Assembly: GCA_004298065.1 (NCBI GenBank)
Contig: SCRL01000036.1
Coordinates: 1-64,000 of the forward strand
DNA from: Gammaproteobacteria bacterium
Lineage (GTDB): Bacteria > Pseudomonadota > Gammaproteobacteria > Acidiferrobacterales > Sulfurifustaceae
Direction of reading: 5' to 3'
DNA length: 64,000 nt
Translations under genes and position numbers: made by a program
In this document: positions 11,081-21,761 of the stretch, piece by piece
Position numbering within the stretch: position 1 is the stretch's first letter
Layout of the letters: every line of letters starts with the position of its first letter
The notes under the pieces: generated by a model
The model's database searches: none
Seen by the model: only the letters and a program-made list of their open reading frames with translations
Told to the model about the DNA's origin: nothing

Positions 11081-11997
11081 GACGGTCTCCGGCGCGTCAG
11101 CTCGACGAACACGTCCTCGAGATCGGCGGCCTCGGTCGCGAAATCGACAACCTCGGCGCCGTGGGAACGCAGTGCGTCGAGCACCGCGACCGCGGAATCG
11201 GTTTCGCGTACCAGCTCGAACTCAAGGCGGTTGCCCTCCTGCCGGCGCAGGCGCGGCTTGAGCGCCTCCGGCAACGCCACCACCGGTGCACGCGTGGTCA
11301 CGCACAACCGCCGACTACGCCCGATGCCATGCGCGAGCAGCGCCTGTTTTTCGTCGAGCGCGACCAGCTCGCCCTGATTCAGGATGGCGATGCGGCCGCA
11401 CAGCGCCTCGGCCTCCTCGAGATAGTGGGTCGTGAGCACGATGGTGTGACCCTCGCGATGGAGCCGGCGGATGAAATCCCACAGCGACTGGCGCAGCTCC
11501 ACGTCCACGCCCGCCGTCGGCTCGTCCAGCACCACCACCCGGGGCTTGTGCACCAGCGCCTGGGCGATCATGACGCGACGCTTCATGCCACCCGAAAGCG
11601 TGCGCAGGTTGGCCTGGGCCTTGTCGGTGAGCTTGAGCGCCTCGAGCAATTCGTCGATCCAGGCGTCGTTCTCCCGGCCCAGGCCGAAATAACCGGCCTG
11701 GATGCGCAGCACCTCGCGCACCGAGAAAAAGGGATCGAACACCAGCTCCTGTGGCACCACGCCGAGCAGCCGGCGGGTGACGCGGTACTCGCGCGCCACG
11801 TCGTGGCCGAGCACCAGGGCGCGGCCGGTATCGCGGCGCGTGAGACCGGCGAGAATGTTGATGAGGGTGGATTTGCCGGCACCGTTCGGGCCGAGCAGGC
11901 CGAAGAACTCGCCCTCCTCGACCGCCAGGCTCACGCCTTTCAGCGCATGGACCGGGCCGTAATGTTTATGCAGCCCGTCGAGGACGATGGCGCTCAC
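11077..11997 (-). CDS. ABC transporter ATP-binding protein (YadG-like)
   Basis: 306 residues. The ABC ATPase domain fills roughly residues 1-230: Walker A GPNGAGKST, Q-loop in GVVPQELVFD, signature LSGGMKRRV, Walker B VVVLDEPTAGVD, H-loop TTHYLEEAE. The last 70 residues form a small C-terminal domain common in CcmA/YadG-type exporters. It starts with GTG at 11997. It is translationally coupled to the permease gene downstream and preceded by a CACAGAG-family repeat. Confidence 0.93.
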   Translation of the reverse strand: MSAIVLDGLHKHYGPVHALKGVSLAVEEGEFFGLLGPNGAGKSTLINILAGLTRRDTGRALVLGHDVAREYRVTRRLLGVVPQELVFDPFFSVREVLRIQAGYFGLGRENDAWIDELLEALKLTDKAQANLRTLSGGMKRRVMIAQALVHKPRVVVLDEPTAGVDVELRQSLWDFIRRLHREGHTIVLTTHYLEEAEALCGRIAILNQGELVALDEKQALLAHGIGRSRRLCVTTRAPVVALPEALKPRLRRQEGNRLEFELVRETDSAVAVLDALRSHGAEVVDFATEAADLEDVFVELTRRRPS

Positions 11998-12015
11998 AGC
12001 GACTATTGATTATTC

Positions 12016-12095
12016 ACCACAGAGAACACGGAGAGCACAGAGACAAACGCGAAATTAAACCGAAACATCTCTGTGATCTCTGTGCACTCTGTGGT
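12016..12095. repeat. CACAGAG-family palindromic repeat, copy 2
   Basis: Arms 12016-12042 and 12069-12095, each three 9-nt units (left: ACCACAGAG, AACACGGAG, AGCACAGAG), flank a 26-nt AT-rich spacer. Architecture and unit sequence match the copy at 6044-6115; only the spacer differs. It lies between the STAS gene and the YadG-like ATPase gene. Confidence 0.85.
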
Positions 12096-12118
12096 TAAGA
12101 AATCTTGATCGGATCTTT

Positions 12119-12418
12119 CTACTCGATGTCGAACGCTTGCTGCAGCCCGCTGACGTGGATGATCTTGCGCACCTGCTCGGGGATGTTGGCGAACGCGAGC
12201 GTGCGGCCGGCGGCGCGCGCCCCTTGGCGCCACTCGACCAGCAGCGCGATGCCGGCGCTGTCGGCGAGCGTGACACCGGTGAGATCCACTGTGACGGGGC
12301 CATTGCCGGCGAACATTGTCCCGCTACGGGCGAAAAACTCCGGCACGGTCTGGAACGTGAGCTTGCCGCGGATCTCGTAACGTCCGTCGGCCCGCGCGAG
12401 GAAACCGTCCTCGTTCAC
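12119..12418 (-). CDS. mlaB: STAS-domain protein, MlaB-like
   Basis: 99 residues of STAS fold, with the characteristic VTVDLTGVTLADSAGIALLVEW loop (DSAG is the conserved phosphorylation-type motif). In E. coli MlaB binds the MlaF ATPase and activates the MlaFEDB phospholipid transporter in the inner membrane. The gene starts with GTG at 12418, overlapping the mlaC stop (GTGA). It is the last gene of the mla run. It is assigned mainly by position plus fold. Confidence 0.88.
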   Translation of the reverse strand: MNEDGFLARADGRYEIRGKLTFQTVPEFFARSGTMFAGNGPVTVDLTGVTLADSAGIALLVEWRQGARAAGRTLAFANIPEQVRKIIHVSGLQQAFDIE

Positions 12419-13059
12419 TTGGCCCCGCCCGTCTTTTTCTCGCGCGCCTTGCCGAGAGCGTCTTCTTTCTCGGTTTTCTTCATGCTGGCGATAAGCGCGT
12501 CCATGCCCTCGTTCTTGATCTTCTCGGCGTAGGTGCCGCGATAGGTGGTCACCAGGCTCACGCCATCGATAACGACGTCGAACACCTTCCAGGACTGGTC
12601 GGTGAGATAGAAGCTGTAGTGGATCGGGATGTTCGGTCCGCCACCGGCCTGCTTGACCTCGGTCTTCACCGTCGCGGTCTTCTCGCCCGGGCTGCTGCGG
12701 AACGGCAGGTACAGCACCTGTTCGTTGGTGTACTTGAGCAGCGCCGTGGCGTAGGTGCGCACCAGCAGGTCGCGGAATTCCGCGGTGAAACGCTCGCGCT
12801 GGCCGTCGTTCGCCTCGCGCCAGTGTTTGCCGAGCACCAGGCGCGACATGGCGCGGAAATCGAAGTACGGCAGTACCTGCTCGTTCACCATCGTGTAGAG
12901 CTTCTTGTGGTCTTTGGCGTAGGCGTCCTTGTTGGCCTTGAGCAGCTCGATGATCCTGCCGGTGCGCTCGCGCACCAGCTGGTCGGGCGGGGTATCCCCG
13001 CCCACGGCCGGGACGGCGATGCCGAGGACAAGGGCGAACAGGATGACAAAATGCTTCAC
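12415..13059 (-). CDS. mlaC: Periplasmic phospholipid-binding protein MlaC
   Basis: 214 residues. A signal peptide (MKHFVILFALVLGIAVPA) precedes a mature MlaC domain with the family motif VLPYFDFRAMSRLVLGKHW and later YSFYLTDQSWKVFDVVIDGV. MlaC ferries phospholipids between the MlaA-porin complex in the outer membrane and MlaFEDB in the inner membrane. The start is GTG at 13059 with AAGGAG upstream. The Lys/Glu-rich C-terminal tail is longer than in E. coli. mlaD lies 24 nt upstream. No mlaA is visible in the window. Confidence 0.94.
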   Translation of the reverse strand: MKHFVILFALVLGIAVPAVGGDTPPDQLVRERTGRIIELLKANKDAYAKDHKKLYTMVNEQVLPYFDFRAMSRLVLGKHWREANDGQRERFTAEFRDLLVRTYATALLKYTNEQVLYLPFRSSPGEKTATVKTEVKQAGGGPNIPIHYSFYLTDQSWKVFDVVIDGVSLVTTYRGTYAEKIKNEGMDALIASMKKTEKEDALGKAREKKTGGAK

Positions 13060-13083
13060 GGGAACTGCTCCTTGCAGGTGAGA

Positions 13084-13560
13084 CTACTTTTTATTAGTCG
13101 GGGTCTCGGAGGCCTTGCCGAACAGGAACTGGCCGATCATCTTCTCGAGCACCAGCGCCGACTGCGTGATCATGAGCTCGTCGCCGTCCTTGAGAAAGCG
13201 CTCGTCCCCGCCCGGCTCGAAGCCGACGTACTGCTCGCCGAGCAGGCCCGAGGTCAGGATCGAAGCGCTCGAATCCGCCGGGATCTTCTGGTAGCGCCCG
13301 TCGATGGCCATGGTCACCACGGCCTGATACTTGCCGTTGTCGAAACTGATGCCGCTCACGCGCCCGATGCGCACGCCGGCCATGGTCACCGGCGACTTGG
13401 CCTTGAGGCCGCCGACGTTGTCGAAGCGCGCCTTGACGACATAGGCATTGAGCACGTCCGCGGTGGCGAGGTTGCCGACCTTGAACGCGAGCATGGCGAT
13501 CGCGAGCAGGCCCGCCGCCACGAATAATCCCACCCACAGCTCCAGTGTCTTTCTGTTCAT
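13084..13560 (-). CDS. mlaD: Phospholipid-transporter MCE-domain protein MlaD
   Basis: 158 residues: one N-terminal membrane anchor (ELWVGLFVAAGLLAIAMLAF), then a single MCE domain with KARFDNVGGLKAKSPVTMAG and the central pore-loop region SGLLGEQYVGFEPGG. MlaD hexamers form the hydrophobic channel on top of MlaE. Its length matches E. coli MlaD, with a short C-terminal helix. mlaE ends one nucleotide upstream. Confidence 0.95.
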   Translation of the reverse strand: MNRKTLELWVGLFVAAGLLAIAMLAFKVGNLATADVLNAYVVKARFDNVGGLKAKSPVTMAGVRIGRVSGISFDNGKYQAVVTMAIDGRYQKIPADSSASILTSGLLGEQYVGFEPGGDERFLKDGDELMITQSALVLEKMIGQFLFGKASETPTNKK

Positions 13561-13561
13561 C

Positions 13562-14344
13562 CTAAACCTCTGTCAACAGCAACGATGTCATGATGAAGTC
13601 GATCGCCAGCACCGCGAGCGACGAATACACCACGGTGTGGTTGGTGGCGGTGGCCACGCCTTCGGACGTCGGCACCGCGTCGTAACCCTCGAACACCGCG
13701 ATCCAGGTGCAGACCACGCCGAACACCAGACTCTTGAGCACTCCGCTCATGATGTCCTCCTGGAAATCGACGCCGCTCTGCATCTGCGACCAGAACGCGC
13801 CGGCGTCCACGCCCAGGAGGCCCACGCCCACGAGATGGCCGCCGAGCACGCCGATAGCCGAGAACAGCGCCGCCAGCAGCGGCATGGCGATGATGCCGGC
13901 CACGAGTCGCGGCGCGATCACGCGTTTCACCGGGTCGACCGCCATCATTTCCATGCCGGCGATCTGCTCGGTCGCCTTCATCAGACCGATCTCGGCGGTC
14001 AGCGCCGAACCGGCGCGGCCGGCGAACAGCAGCGCCGTCACCACCGGCCCGAGTTCGCGCACCAGCGACAGCGCCACCAGCAACCCGAGCGAGTCCTCAG
14101 CCCCGAACCGTACCAGCGTATTGTACCCCTGAAGCCCGAGAACCATGCCTACGAACAAGCCGGATACCAGAATGATCAGCAGCGTCAGCACGCCGACGGC
14201 GTAAACCTGTTGCATCACCAGCGGAAACCGGCGCACCAGCGTGACGGTGCCGGCCGCGGTCTCGGCTAGGAACAACCCCGCGCGGCCGAGCCGTTCGAGC
14301 GCGCTGAGGAAGATGCGACCGAGATTGGCGATGGCGTTCATCAC
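13562..14344 (-). CDS. mlaE: Phospholipid ABC transporter permease MlaE
   Basis: 260 residues with the MlaE/YrbE permease fold. Signatures include FVGMVLGLQGYNTLVRFG, LSLVRELGPVVTALLFAGR, AGSALTAEIGLMKATEQI and the coupling region MAVDPVKRVIAPR. It transports phospholipids with MlaF. The start is GTG at 14344, overlapping the mlaF stop (GTGA); an ATG at 14341 is an equally good alternative. Confidence 0.95.
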   Translation of the reverse strand: MMNAIANLGRIFLSALERLGRAGLFLAETAAGTVTLVRRFPLVMQQVYAVGVLTLLIILVSGLFVGMVLGLQGYNTLVRFGAEDSLGLLVALSLVRELGPVVTALLFAGRAGSALTAEIGLMKATEQIAGMEMMAVDPVKRVIAPRLVAGIIAMPLLAALFSAIGVLGGHLVGVGLLGVDAGAFWSQMQSGVDFQEDIMSGVLKSLVFGVVCTWIAVFEGYDAVPTSEGVATATNHTVVYSSLAVLAIDFIMTSLLLTEV

Positions 14345-15228
14345 GTGTTACCTGCGACCAGATCATCGATATAACCGGTCTTCGTCGGGTACTGGTACGG
14401 CACCGGGCCTTCCGGCAGGCCGTCCATGAACTGGCGCACGTGCTCGGAGCCGGACTTTTGCACCTCGGCCGGCGTCCCCTGACCGATGATGCGCCCATCG
14501 CCCACGAGATAGGCATAGTCGGAAATCAGGCAGGTCTCGGCGACGTCGTGCGACACCACGATCGAGGTAATGCCGAGCGACTGGTTCAGCTCGCGGATGA
14601 GCTTGGCGATCACGCCCTTGGAAATCGGATCGAGACCGGTGAACGGCTCGTCGTACATGATCATCATCGGTTCCATGACGATCGCGCGCGCCAGCGCCAC
14701 GCGCCGCGCCATGCCGCCGGAAAGCTCCGAGGGCATCAGGTCGCGCGCGCCGCGCAGGCCGACGGTTTCAAGTTTCATCAATACCACTTTGCGCAGGATC
14801 GGTTCCGGCAACTTGGTGTGCTCGCGGATCGGGAAGGCGACGTTCTCGAAGACCGACAGGTCGGTGAACAGCGCGCCGGTCTGGAACAATAGCGCCATGC
14901 GCTTGCGCAGCTCGAACAACTCGTCCTTCTCGAGGTCCGGCACCGACTGGCCGTCGACGAGAATCTGGCCCGCCGTCGGCTTGAGCCGGCCGCCGATGAG
15001 GTTCATCAGCGTGGTCTTGCCGCAGCCGCTGCCGCCCATGATGGCGGTGACGGAACCGCGCGGAATCTGCAGCGACAGGCCGCGCAGCACGTCGCGCCCG
15101 CCGAAATTCATGTGCACGTCGCGCACGTCCACGAGGATGTCGCCGGCGGGCAGGCTCGACGGAACAGTCGCGCCGGAAGTTTTCTTCCTGCTCGATCCGG
15201 ATGGGGACTTCTGGCGGCGGGCGTTCAT
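14341..15228 (-). CDS. mlaF: Phospholipid ABC transporter ATP-binding protein MlaF
   Basis: 295 residues. ABC ATPase with Walker A GGSGCGKTTL, signature LSGGMARRVALARAI, Walker B MMIMYDEPFTGLDP and H-loop VSHDV. The basic, Ser-rich extension of about 30 residues before the ABC domain is longer than in E. coli MlaF. It powers the MlaFEDB complex, probably retrograde phospholipid transport that maintains outer-membrane asymmetry. It is the first gene of mlaFEDCB. Confidence 0.95.
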   Translation of the reverse strand: MNARRQKSPSGSSRKKTSGATVPSSLPAGDILVDVRDVHMNFGGRDVLRGLSLQIPRGSVTAIMGGSGCGKTTLMNLIGGRLKPTAGQILVDGQSVPDLEKDELFELRKRMALLFQTGALFTDLSVFENVAFPIREHTKLPEPILRKVVLMKLETVGLRGARDLMPSELSGGMARRVALARAIVMEPMMIMYDEPFTGLDPISKGVIAKLIRELNQSLGITSIVVSHDVAETCLISDYAYLVGDGRIIGQGTPAEVQKSGSEHVRQFMDGLPEGPVPYQYPTKTGYIDDLVAGNT

Positions 15229-15333
15229 CGCGCGAGGTTGTTGTTATGGGGCTATCCCTGGGCGCCCATTTTAGTCGCTCCGCCGCTGGCTTGTCAGCCA
15301 GCGGCAGCGAGATGCCGGCAGAATCCTAACTAA

Positions 15334-17277
<1,944 letters not shown>

Positions 17278-17406
17278 GATTTTCCTCCTCTATCCCCGTA
17301 AAAACGGATTTTGCAGTAAGCCTTCGACACGACTCAAGCCGGCCCTTGCCGGCGCGCATCGAAATCTCCAGAATGCCGCTGACACACACCTTTTGTTTTC
17401 AGCCGC

Positions 17407-18000
17407 ATGAATATCATCGCTTGGCGTCACTTTCTGCGTGCGCGCCTGTTTCGCCTGCTGCGCCGGCCGCATGACGCCATCGCCGAATACCGCCTGGCGC
17501 TCGCCGCCGACCGCGGCTTCGCGCGCGCCGCGCACGCGCTCGCCTATCTGCTCGCCGACGAGAATCGCCCCGGCGAGGCGATACAGGCGCTGCGCGACGC
17601 CGTACGCCTGGAACCGGCCAATGCCGCGGCCTGGTTCAACCTCGGTTTCCTGCTGCACGAGCGCGAACATCAGATCGACGCCGCCGTGCCGGCATTCCGC
17701 GAGGCGGTCCGTCTCGACCCCAAACTCGACCGCGCCTGGTACGGCCTCGGGCTCGCACACGCCGCGCTCGGTGACCACGCCGAGGCCGCGAAGGCCTTCG
17801 AGCGCGTCGCCACGCTCGAGCCCATGAATGGCCATGCCTGGTACCAGCTCGGCATGAGCTACCACCGCCTCGACAACGCCGACAAGGTCAAGGGCGTCGT
17901 CGAGCACCTGAACTGCTTCGAGCGCCGCTTGGCCCGCCAACTCATCCACGACACCGGGCGCGGCGATCTCGCGCATCTCGTCGCCGACCTGAAGGCCTAG
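17407..18000 (+). CDS. Tetratricopeptide-repeat protein
   Basis: 197 residues with about four to five TPR units between residues 15 and 165, for example AIAEYRLALAADRGFARAAH, AIQALRDAVRLEPANAAAWF and AAKAFERVATLEPMNGHAWY. No signal peptide is evident; the N-terminus is short and basic (WRHFLRARLFRLLRRPHD). TPR arrays bind other proteins, but no specific function can be assigned. It is transcribed divergently from acs with a 129-nt gap between them. Confidence 0.8.
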   Translation: MNIIAWRHFLRARLFRLLRRPHDAIAEYRLALAADRGFARAAHALAYLLADENRPGEAIQALRDAVRLEPANAAAWFNLGFLLHEREHQIDAAVPAFREAVRLDPKLDRAWYGLGLAHAALGDHAEAAKAFERVATLEPMNGHAWYQLGMSYHRLDNADKVKGVVEHLNCFERRLARQLIHDTGRGDLAHLVADLKA

Positions 18001-18115
18001 TTCACAATACCGCGCCGCCTCCGTCATGCCGTGCATGACTGCGACGGCGGACTGTCGGCGGCCTGCGTCAATTCGCCGGTCGCATCCCCACTGCGTGGGG
18101 CCCCTGCTCCGCGGC

Positions 18116-18400
18116 TCATGCCGCTGCTTCCATCACCAGCCGGACTTTCAGCAGCGTCAGTCCCAGCCACAGTCCCGCCACCAGAAAAAACGCCGCCACG
18201 CCGATGTGCGCGTCGGCCACGAACCGCGGCGTGATGAAACGCGTCGCGCGCAGAATCGGCGCGGTGATCGTTTTCAATACCTGGTAAAACACGTTCTGCT
18301 CGCGGCCGGCGCCGGCGAACACGTACAGCACGCCCTGCCCGAGCAGCGCGAGGCCCGCAATCTCCGCGAGCGCCTTCAGTATCACGACAACGGTCAGCAT
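18116..18400 (-). CDS. Small two-helix membrane protein of unknown function
   Basis: 94 residues. Two hydrophobic segments are visible: about residues 3-29 (VVVILKALAEIAGLALLGQG) and 66-85 (IGVAAFFLVAGLWLGLTLL). Between them is FYQVLKTITAPILRATRFITP, loosely reminiscent of the YggT family loop, but the match is too weak for an assignment. It begins with ATG at 18400 and is oriented with the symporter genes upstream of it, although a terminator lies between. Confidence 0.65.
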   Translation of the reverse strand: MLTVVVILKALAEIAGLALLGQGVLYVFAGAGREQNVFYQVLKTITAPILRATRFITPRFVADAHIGVAAFFLVAGLWLGLTLLKVRLVMEAAA

Positions 18401-18414
18401 CTCGACTCCCCGTC

Positions 18415-18495
18415 ACCAGTAATCAGTGCTCAGATTTCAGCCGGCAGCTTAACCCATCTTTGTCGTTTTAACTGACAACTGGGCACTGACAACTT
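18415..18495. repeat. Degenerate inverted repeat with CTGACAACTG units
   Basis: CAGTAATCAGTGCTCAG on the left and ACTGACAACTGGGCACTGAC on the right are imperfectly inverted (TCAGTGCTCAG against TCAGTGCCCAG). It sits between the symporter terminator and the small membrane-protein gene. It may be another dispersed intergenic repeat; only one copy is seen here. Confidence 0.4.
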
Positions 18496-18496
18496 T

Positions 18497-18524
18497 AAAA
18501 AAGGGGGCCCGCTTGCGCGGGCCC
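18497..18524 (-). terminator. Rho-independent terminator after the symporter gene
   Basis: Stem GGGCCCGC-TTGC-GCGGGCCC (18505-18524) is followed on the minus strand by CC and T residues (A-run 18497-18502). It lies 25 nt past the symporter stop. Confidence 0.85.
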
Positions 18525-18548
18525 GTAATCCAACAAACCCCAGGTTGT

Positions 18549-20627
18549 TCAGGTTGCGCGCGTGTCGATATCGCCCTTGAGGTGCGGATAGCGCACGTGC
18601 TCGATCAGTTCCTGCACCTTCTGCGCCGGCGCCGGCGTGAGCAGGCTCACGACGATGATCACCGCGAAGCCGAGCGGCACGCCGAAGACGCCGGCCGAGA
18701 TCGGGCTGATCCCGAACCAGGTGTGGTCCGCGATCGAGCCGGTCACGCCGAACACCGAACGCAGCCACGGCTGGGTCGTCGCCATATAGTAGAAGGTGAT
18801 GCCGAGACCCGCGGCCATGCCGAGCACCGCGCCCCAGCTGCTTGCCCGCCGCCAGAAGATGCCGAGCACCAGCGCCGGGAAGAACGCTGCCGCCGCGAAC
18901 GAGAACGCCGCCGATACCAGGAACAGGATGTCCGCCGGTTTCTGCGACGCCACGGTCGCCGCCGCGGCCGCCACCAGGAGCAACAGCACCTTGGCGATGG
19001 TCAGGCGCCGCTTGGTCGAGGCATGCGGGTCGAGCATCTTGTAGTACACGTCGTGCGACAGCGCATTGGCGATGGTGAGCAGCAGGCCGTCCGCGGTCGA
19101 GAGCGCCGCCGCGAGGCCGCCGGCCGCCACGAGCCCCGAGATCACGTACGGCAGGCCCGCGATTTCCGGCGTCGCCAGCACGATGATGTCCTGACCCAGC
19201 ACGATCTCGGCGAGCTGCACGATGCCGTCGGCGTTCAGGTCCTTCACCGACACCAGCGCCGCGTCCACCGCACCCCAGGACGCCACCCATCGTGGCAGTT
19301 CGGCGAAACTCGATCCGACCAGATGGTGGTAGACGTCGTACTTCACGAGCACGGCCAGCGCCGGCGCCGTGAAGTACAGCAGGAAGATGAAGAACAGCGA
19401 CCAGCCGACAGACTGGCGCGCCTCCTTCACCGAGGGCGTGGTGTAGTAGCGCATGAGGATGTGCGGCAACGCGGCGGTGCCGACCATGAGGCAGAACGTG
19501 AGCGCGAGGAAGTTAAGCCGCGAGGTGTTCTGCGCCTTCTCGTCCTTGCCCGGGAACGCCTGCGCGTGTGGTCGCGGCGGGTTGGCGCGCGCCGCGAGCC
19601 CCTTCTCCTTGGCCCAGGCCTTCTTCGCCTCTTCCACATCCTTCGGGAATGCCGCGAGCGTCTTCTCCGCCGCGACCACCTGCTCCGCCGGCGCCTTGGC
19701 TACCTTCAGGTCAACGACCTTCTTCTCCGCCGCGGCCTTGTCCGCGGCATAGGCCGCGGCCGGGTCCTTGAGCTTGGCCTCGGCTGCCGTGGCCTTTTCC
19801 TTCAGGATATTTCGGACTTCGATTTCCTTCGGATCGGCCGTGATCTGCTTCTCGCGCTCGGTCACTTTTTGCAGCGCATAACCGTAGGCGAGCTGCGGCA
19901 CCGGGAAGTTGGTGGCCTTCACCGATAGCCACACCACCGGGATCATGTAAGCGACGATCAGAATGATGTACTGCGCTACCTGGGTCCAGGTCACCGCGCG
20001 CATGCCGCCGAGGAACGAACACACCAGGATGCCGCCGAGACCGACGAACACGCCGACGCCGAACTCCAGTCCGGTGAAGCGCGAGGTGATGATGCCGACA
20101 CCGTAGATCTGCGCCACCACGTAGGTGAACGAGCACAGGATCGCGGCGAACACGCCGACCATGCGCGCCGTGTGGCCGCCGTAGCGCTCGCCGAGGAAGT
20201 CCGGGATCGTGAACTGCCCGAACTTGCGCAGGTACGGCGCGAGGAACAGCGCCACCAGCACGTAGCCGCCGGTCCAGCCCATGATGAACGCGAGCCCGTC
20301 ATAGCCCTGGATGTACAGGCCGCCGGCCATGCCGATGAACGACGCCGCCGACATCCAGTCGGCGCCGGTGGCCATGCCGTTGAAGAACGCCGGCACGCGC
20401 CGCCCCGCAACGTAATACTCGGCGACATCGGCGGTGCGCGACATGATGCCGATCATGGCGTACAGGCCGATGGTGGCGATGAGGAACGTGTAGCCGATCC
20501 AGCGGTTCGGCAGGCCCATCTGCTCGGCGATCGCGAGAATGATGACGAAGGCGATGAAACCGCCGGTGTAGACGCTGTAATACTTCTTGAGCGACTGGGT
20601 GAATTGCGCCTGGGTTTGCGTAGCCAT
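18549..20627 (-). CDS. Sodium:solute symporter, VC_2705/ActP-like family
   Basis: 692 residues with the SSS (LeuT-like) fold of about 13 helices. Family signatures: DVAEYYVAGRRVPAFFNGMA, DWMSAASFIGMAGGLYIQGYDG, FGQFTIPDFLGERYGG, and SGLVAAGGLAAALSTADGLL. Homologues carry acetate or other short monocarboxylates; the substrate here is inferred from acs nearby. An Ala/Lys-rich hydrophilic insert of roughly 110-130 residues (EKATAAEAKLKDPAAAYAAD onward, near residue 240-370) sits between membrane helices. It is coupled to the DUF4212 gene by TAATG. Confidence 0.93.
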   Translation of the reverse strand: MATQTQAQFTQSLKKYYSVYTGGFIAFVIILAIAEQMGLPNRWIGYTFLIATIGLYAMIGIMSRTADVAEYYVAGRRVPAFFNGMATGADWMSAASFIGMAGGLYIQGYDGLAFIMGWTGGYVLVALFLAPYLRKFGQFTIPDFLGERYGGHTARMVGVFAAILCSFTYVVAQIYGVGIITSRFTGLEFGVGVFVGLGGILVCSFLGGMRAVTWTQVAQYIILIVAYMIPVVWLSVKATNFPVPQLAYGYALQKVTEREKQITADPKEIEVRNILKEKATAAEAKLKDPAAAYAADKAAAEKKVVDLKVAKAPAEQVVAAEKTLAAFPKDVEEAKKAWAKEKGLAARANPPRPHAQAFPGKDEKAQNTSRLNFLALTFCLMVGTAALPHILMRYYTTPSVKEARQSVGWSLFFIFLLYFTAPALAVLVKYDVYHHLVGSSFAELPRWVASWGAVDAALVSVKDLNADGIVQLAEIVLGQDIIVLATPEIAGLPYVISGLVAAGGLAAALSTADGLLLTIANALSHDVYYKMLDPHASTKRRLTIAKVLLLLVAAAAATVASQKPADILFLVSAAFSFAAAAFFPALVLGIFWRRASSWGAVLGMAAGLGITFYYMATTQPWLRSVFGVTGSIADHTWFGISPISAGVFGVPLGFAVIIVVSLLTPAPAQKVQELIEHVRYPHLKGDIDTRAT

Positions 20628-20887
20628 TATTCCTCCTCCGCGACGTCGTAGTCTTTATCCATCCGGTTCATGCGCGTCGCGTAATAGAAGATGATGACGA
20701 CGTAGATGATCAGCGATCCCTGCGCACCCATATAGAAGCCGAGCGGGAAGCCGAACACGGTGATGTCGTTAAGCTCGCGGGCATAGAAGCCCACGACGTA
20801 CGTCACCACGAACCAGATGGCCAGCAGGATGATCGTGAGCCGGACGTTTCTCGCCCAGTACTCGCGGTGTCGCTCTGTCAGCTGCAT
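20627..20887 (-). CDS. DUF4212 small subunit of sodium:solute symporter
   Basis: 86 residues with two membrane helices (NVRLTIILLAIWFVVTYVVG and MGAQGSLIIYVVIIFYYATR). The motif GFPLGFYMGAQGS is typical of DUF4212 proteins, which are almost always encoded directly before a VC_2705-type symporter and are thought to be its small subunit. The ATG at 20887 (MQLTERHREYW) has GGAG seven nucleotides upstream. Longer in-frame starts upstream are basic, low-complexity and rejected. Confidence 0.92.
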   Translation of the reverse strand: MQLTERHREYWARNVRLTIILLAIWFVVTYVVGFYARELNDITVFGFPLGFYMGAQGSLIIYVVIIFYYATRMNRMDKDYDVAEEE

Positions 20888-21053
20888 GCTATTTCTCCGT
20901 AGTAGTGTTGTGGATGAAGATCGGTCAGGACCGCCCGCGGTCTTGCGCCCGCGACGGCCACGAGCCGTTGCCCCCTTTCTACTTTTTCTGGCATTCACCT
21001 GTCTCCTCTTGCAGGGTTATGGAAATCGTTCGCGGTGCCCGGTGCGGCCACGT

Positions 21054-21761
21054 TCACGCGCCGCCCATGCCGGCGTTCGCCCGGCGCTCGACGAGCGCGC
21101 GCAGCGCGCTCACGCTGACGACACCGCGCGTACGCGCGCGATGCAGCAGGATCAACAGCAGCTCGCCGGTGGCGATGGCATCGTGCGCCGCGCGATGGCG
21201 CTGTGCCGCGCGCAGGCCGAAGTAGGCAAGCCAGTCATCGAGGCCGGCGTGCGGCAGGCGCGCCTCGGGACAAAGCGCCGGCGCCAGGTCGGCGAGGTCG
21301 ATGAATGGATTGAGCAGCCGCAACCCGAGCGCCGCGCGCGCGGCGCGATCGAGCACCGCCTGGTCGAATGGCGCGTGGAACGCCACCAGCAGATCCTTGC
21401 GCGCGAATTCGAGAAAACCCATCAGCGCCTCTTCCGGCGCCGCGCCGGTAGCCTGCTCCTGCGGCCCGATACCGTGGATCAGGATGTTCTCGCGCGCGCC
21501 GACGATCGCTTGGCGCAGCAATGCCTCATAGCCGGCGCCGGTGTGCAGCCGTCCGCCCTCGACGGCGCAAGCGCCGATAGCGAGCAACCGGTCGCGGCGC
21601 GGATCGAGCCCCGTGGTTTCGACGTCCACGACCACGAGCCGCGCCTGCGCCAGTGTCGTGGCGTCGTTCAGGGACGGCAGCGCGCGCCAGGCCGCGGCGC
21701 GGCGCGCGAGCGCGGGCGCAAGCTCGATAACCGGGCGAAACAGGCGACGCAGGAGGCTCAC
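21054..21761 (-). CDS. DnaQ-like 3'-5' exonuclease (DEDDh)
   Basis: 235 residues. ExoI motif VVVDVETTGLDPRRDRLLAI supplies D and E, ExoII is LVAFHAPFDQAVL, and ExoIII HRAAHDAIATGELL supplies the H and D of a DEDDh exonuclease. Proteins of this type resemble DNA polymerase III epsilon but stand alone. It starts with GTG at 21761, overlapping the stop of the CNMP-CBS-nucleotidyltransferase gene (GTGA), a pairing found in other proteobacteria beside acetate-type symporters. The upstream extension of the frame lies within the neighbouring gene and is not coding. Confidence 0.9.
   Translation of the reverse strand: MSLLRRLFRPVIELAPALARRAAAWRALPSLNDATTLAQARLVVVDVETTGLDPRRDRLLAIGACAVEGGRLHTGAGYEALLRQAIVGARENILIHGIGPQEQATGAAPEEALMGFLEFARKDLLVAFHAPFDQAVLDRAARAALGLRLLNPFIDLADLAPALCPEARLPHAGLDDWLAYFGLRAAQRHRAAHDAIATGELLLILLHRARTRGVVSVSALRALVERRANAGMGGA

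Noticed and set aside
20888-21053. Sigma-54 promoter upstream of the DUF4212-symporter genes
   Set aside because: TGGCAT and TTGCA occur, but 14 bp apart and on the wrong strand; no GG-N10-GC match was found.
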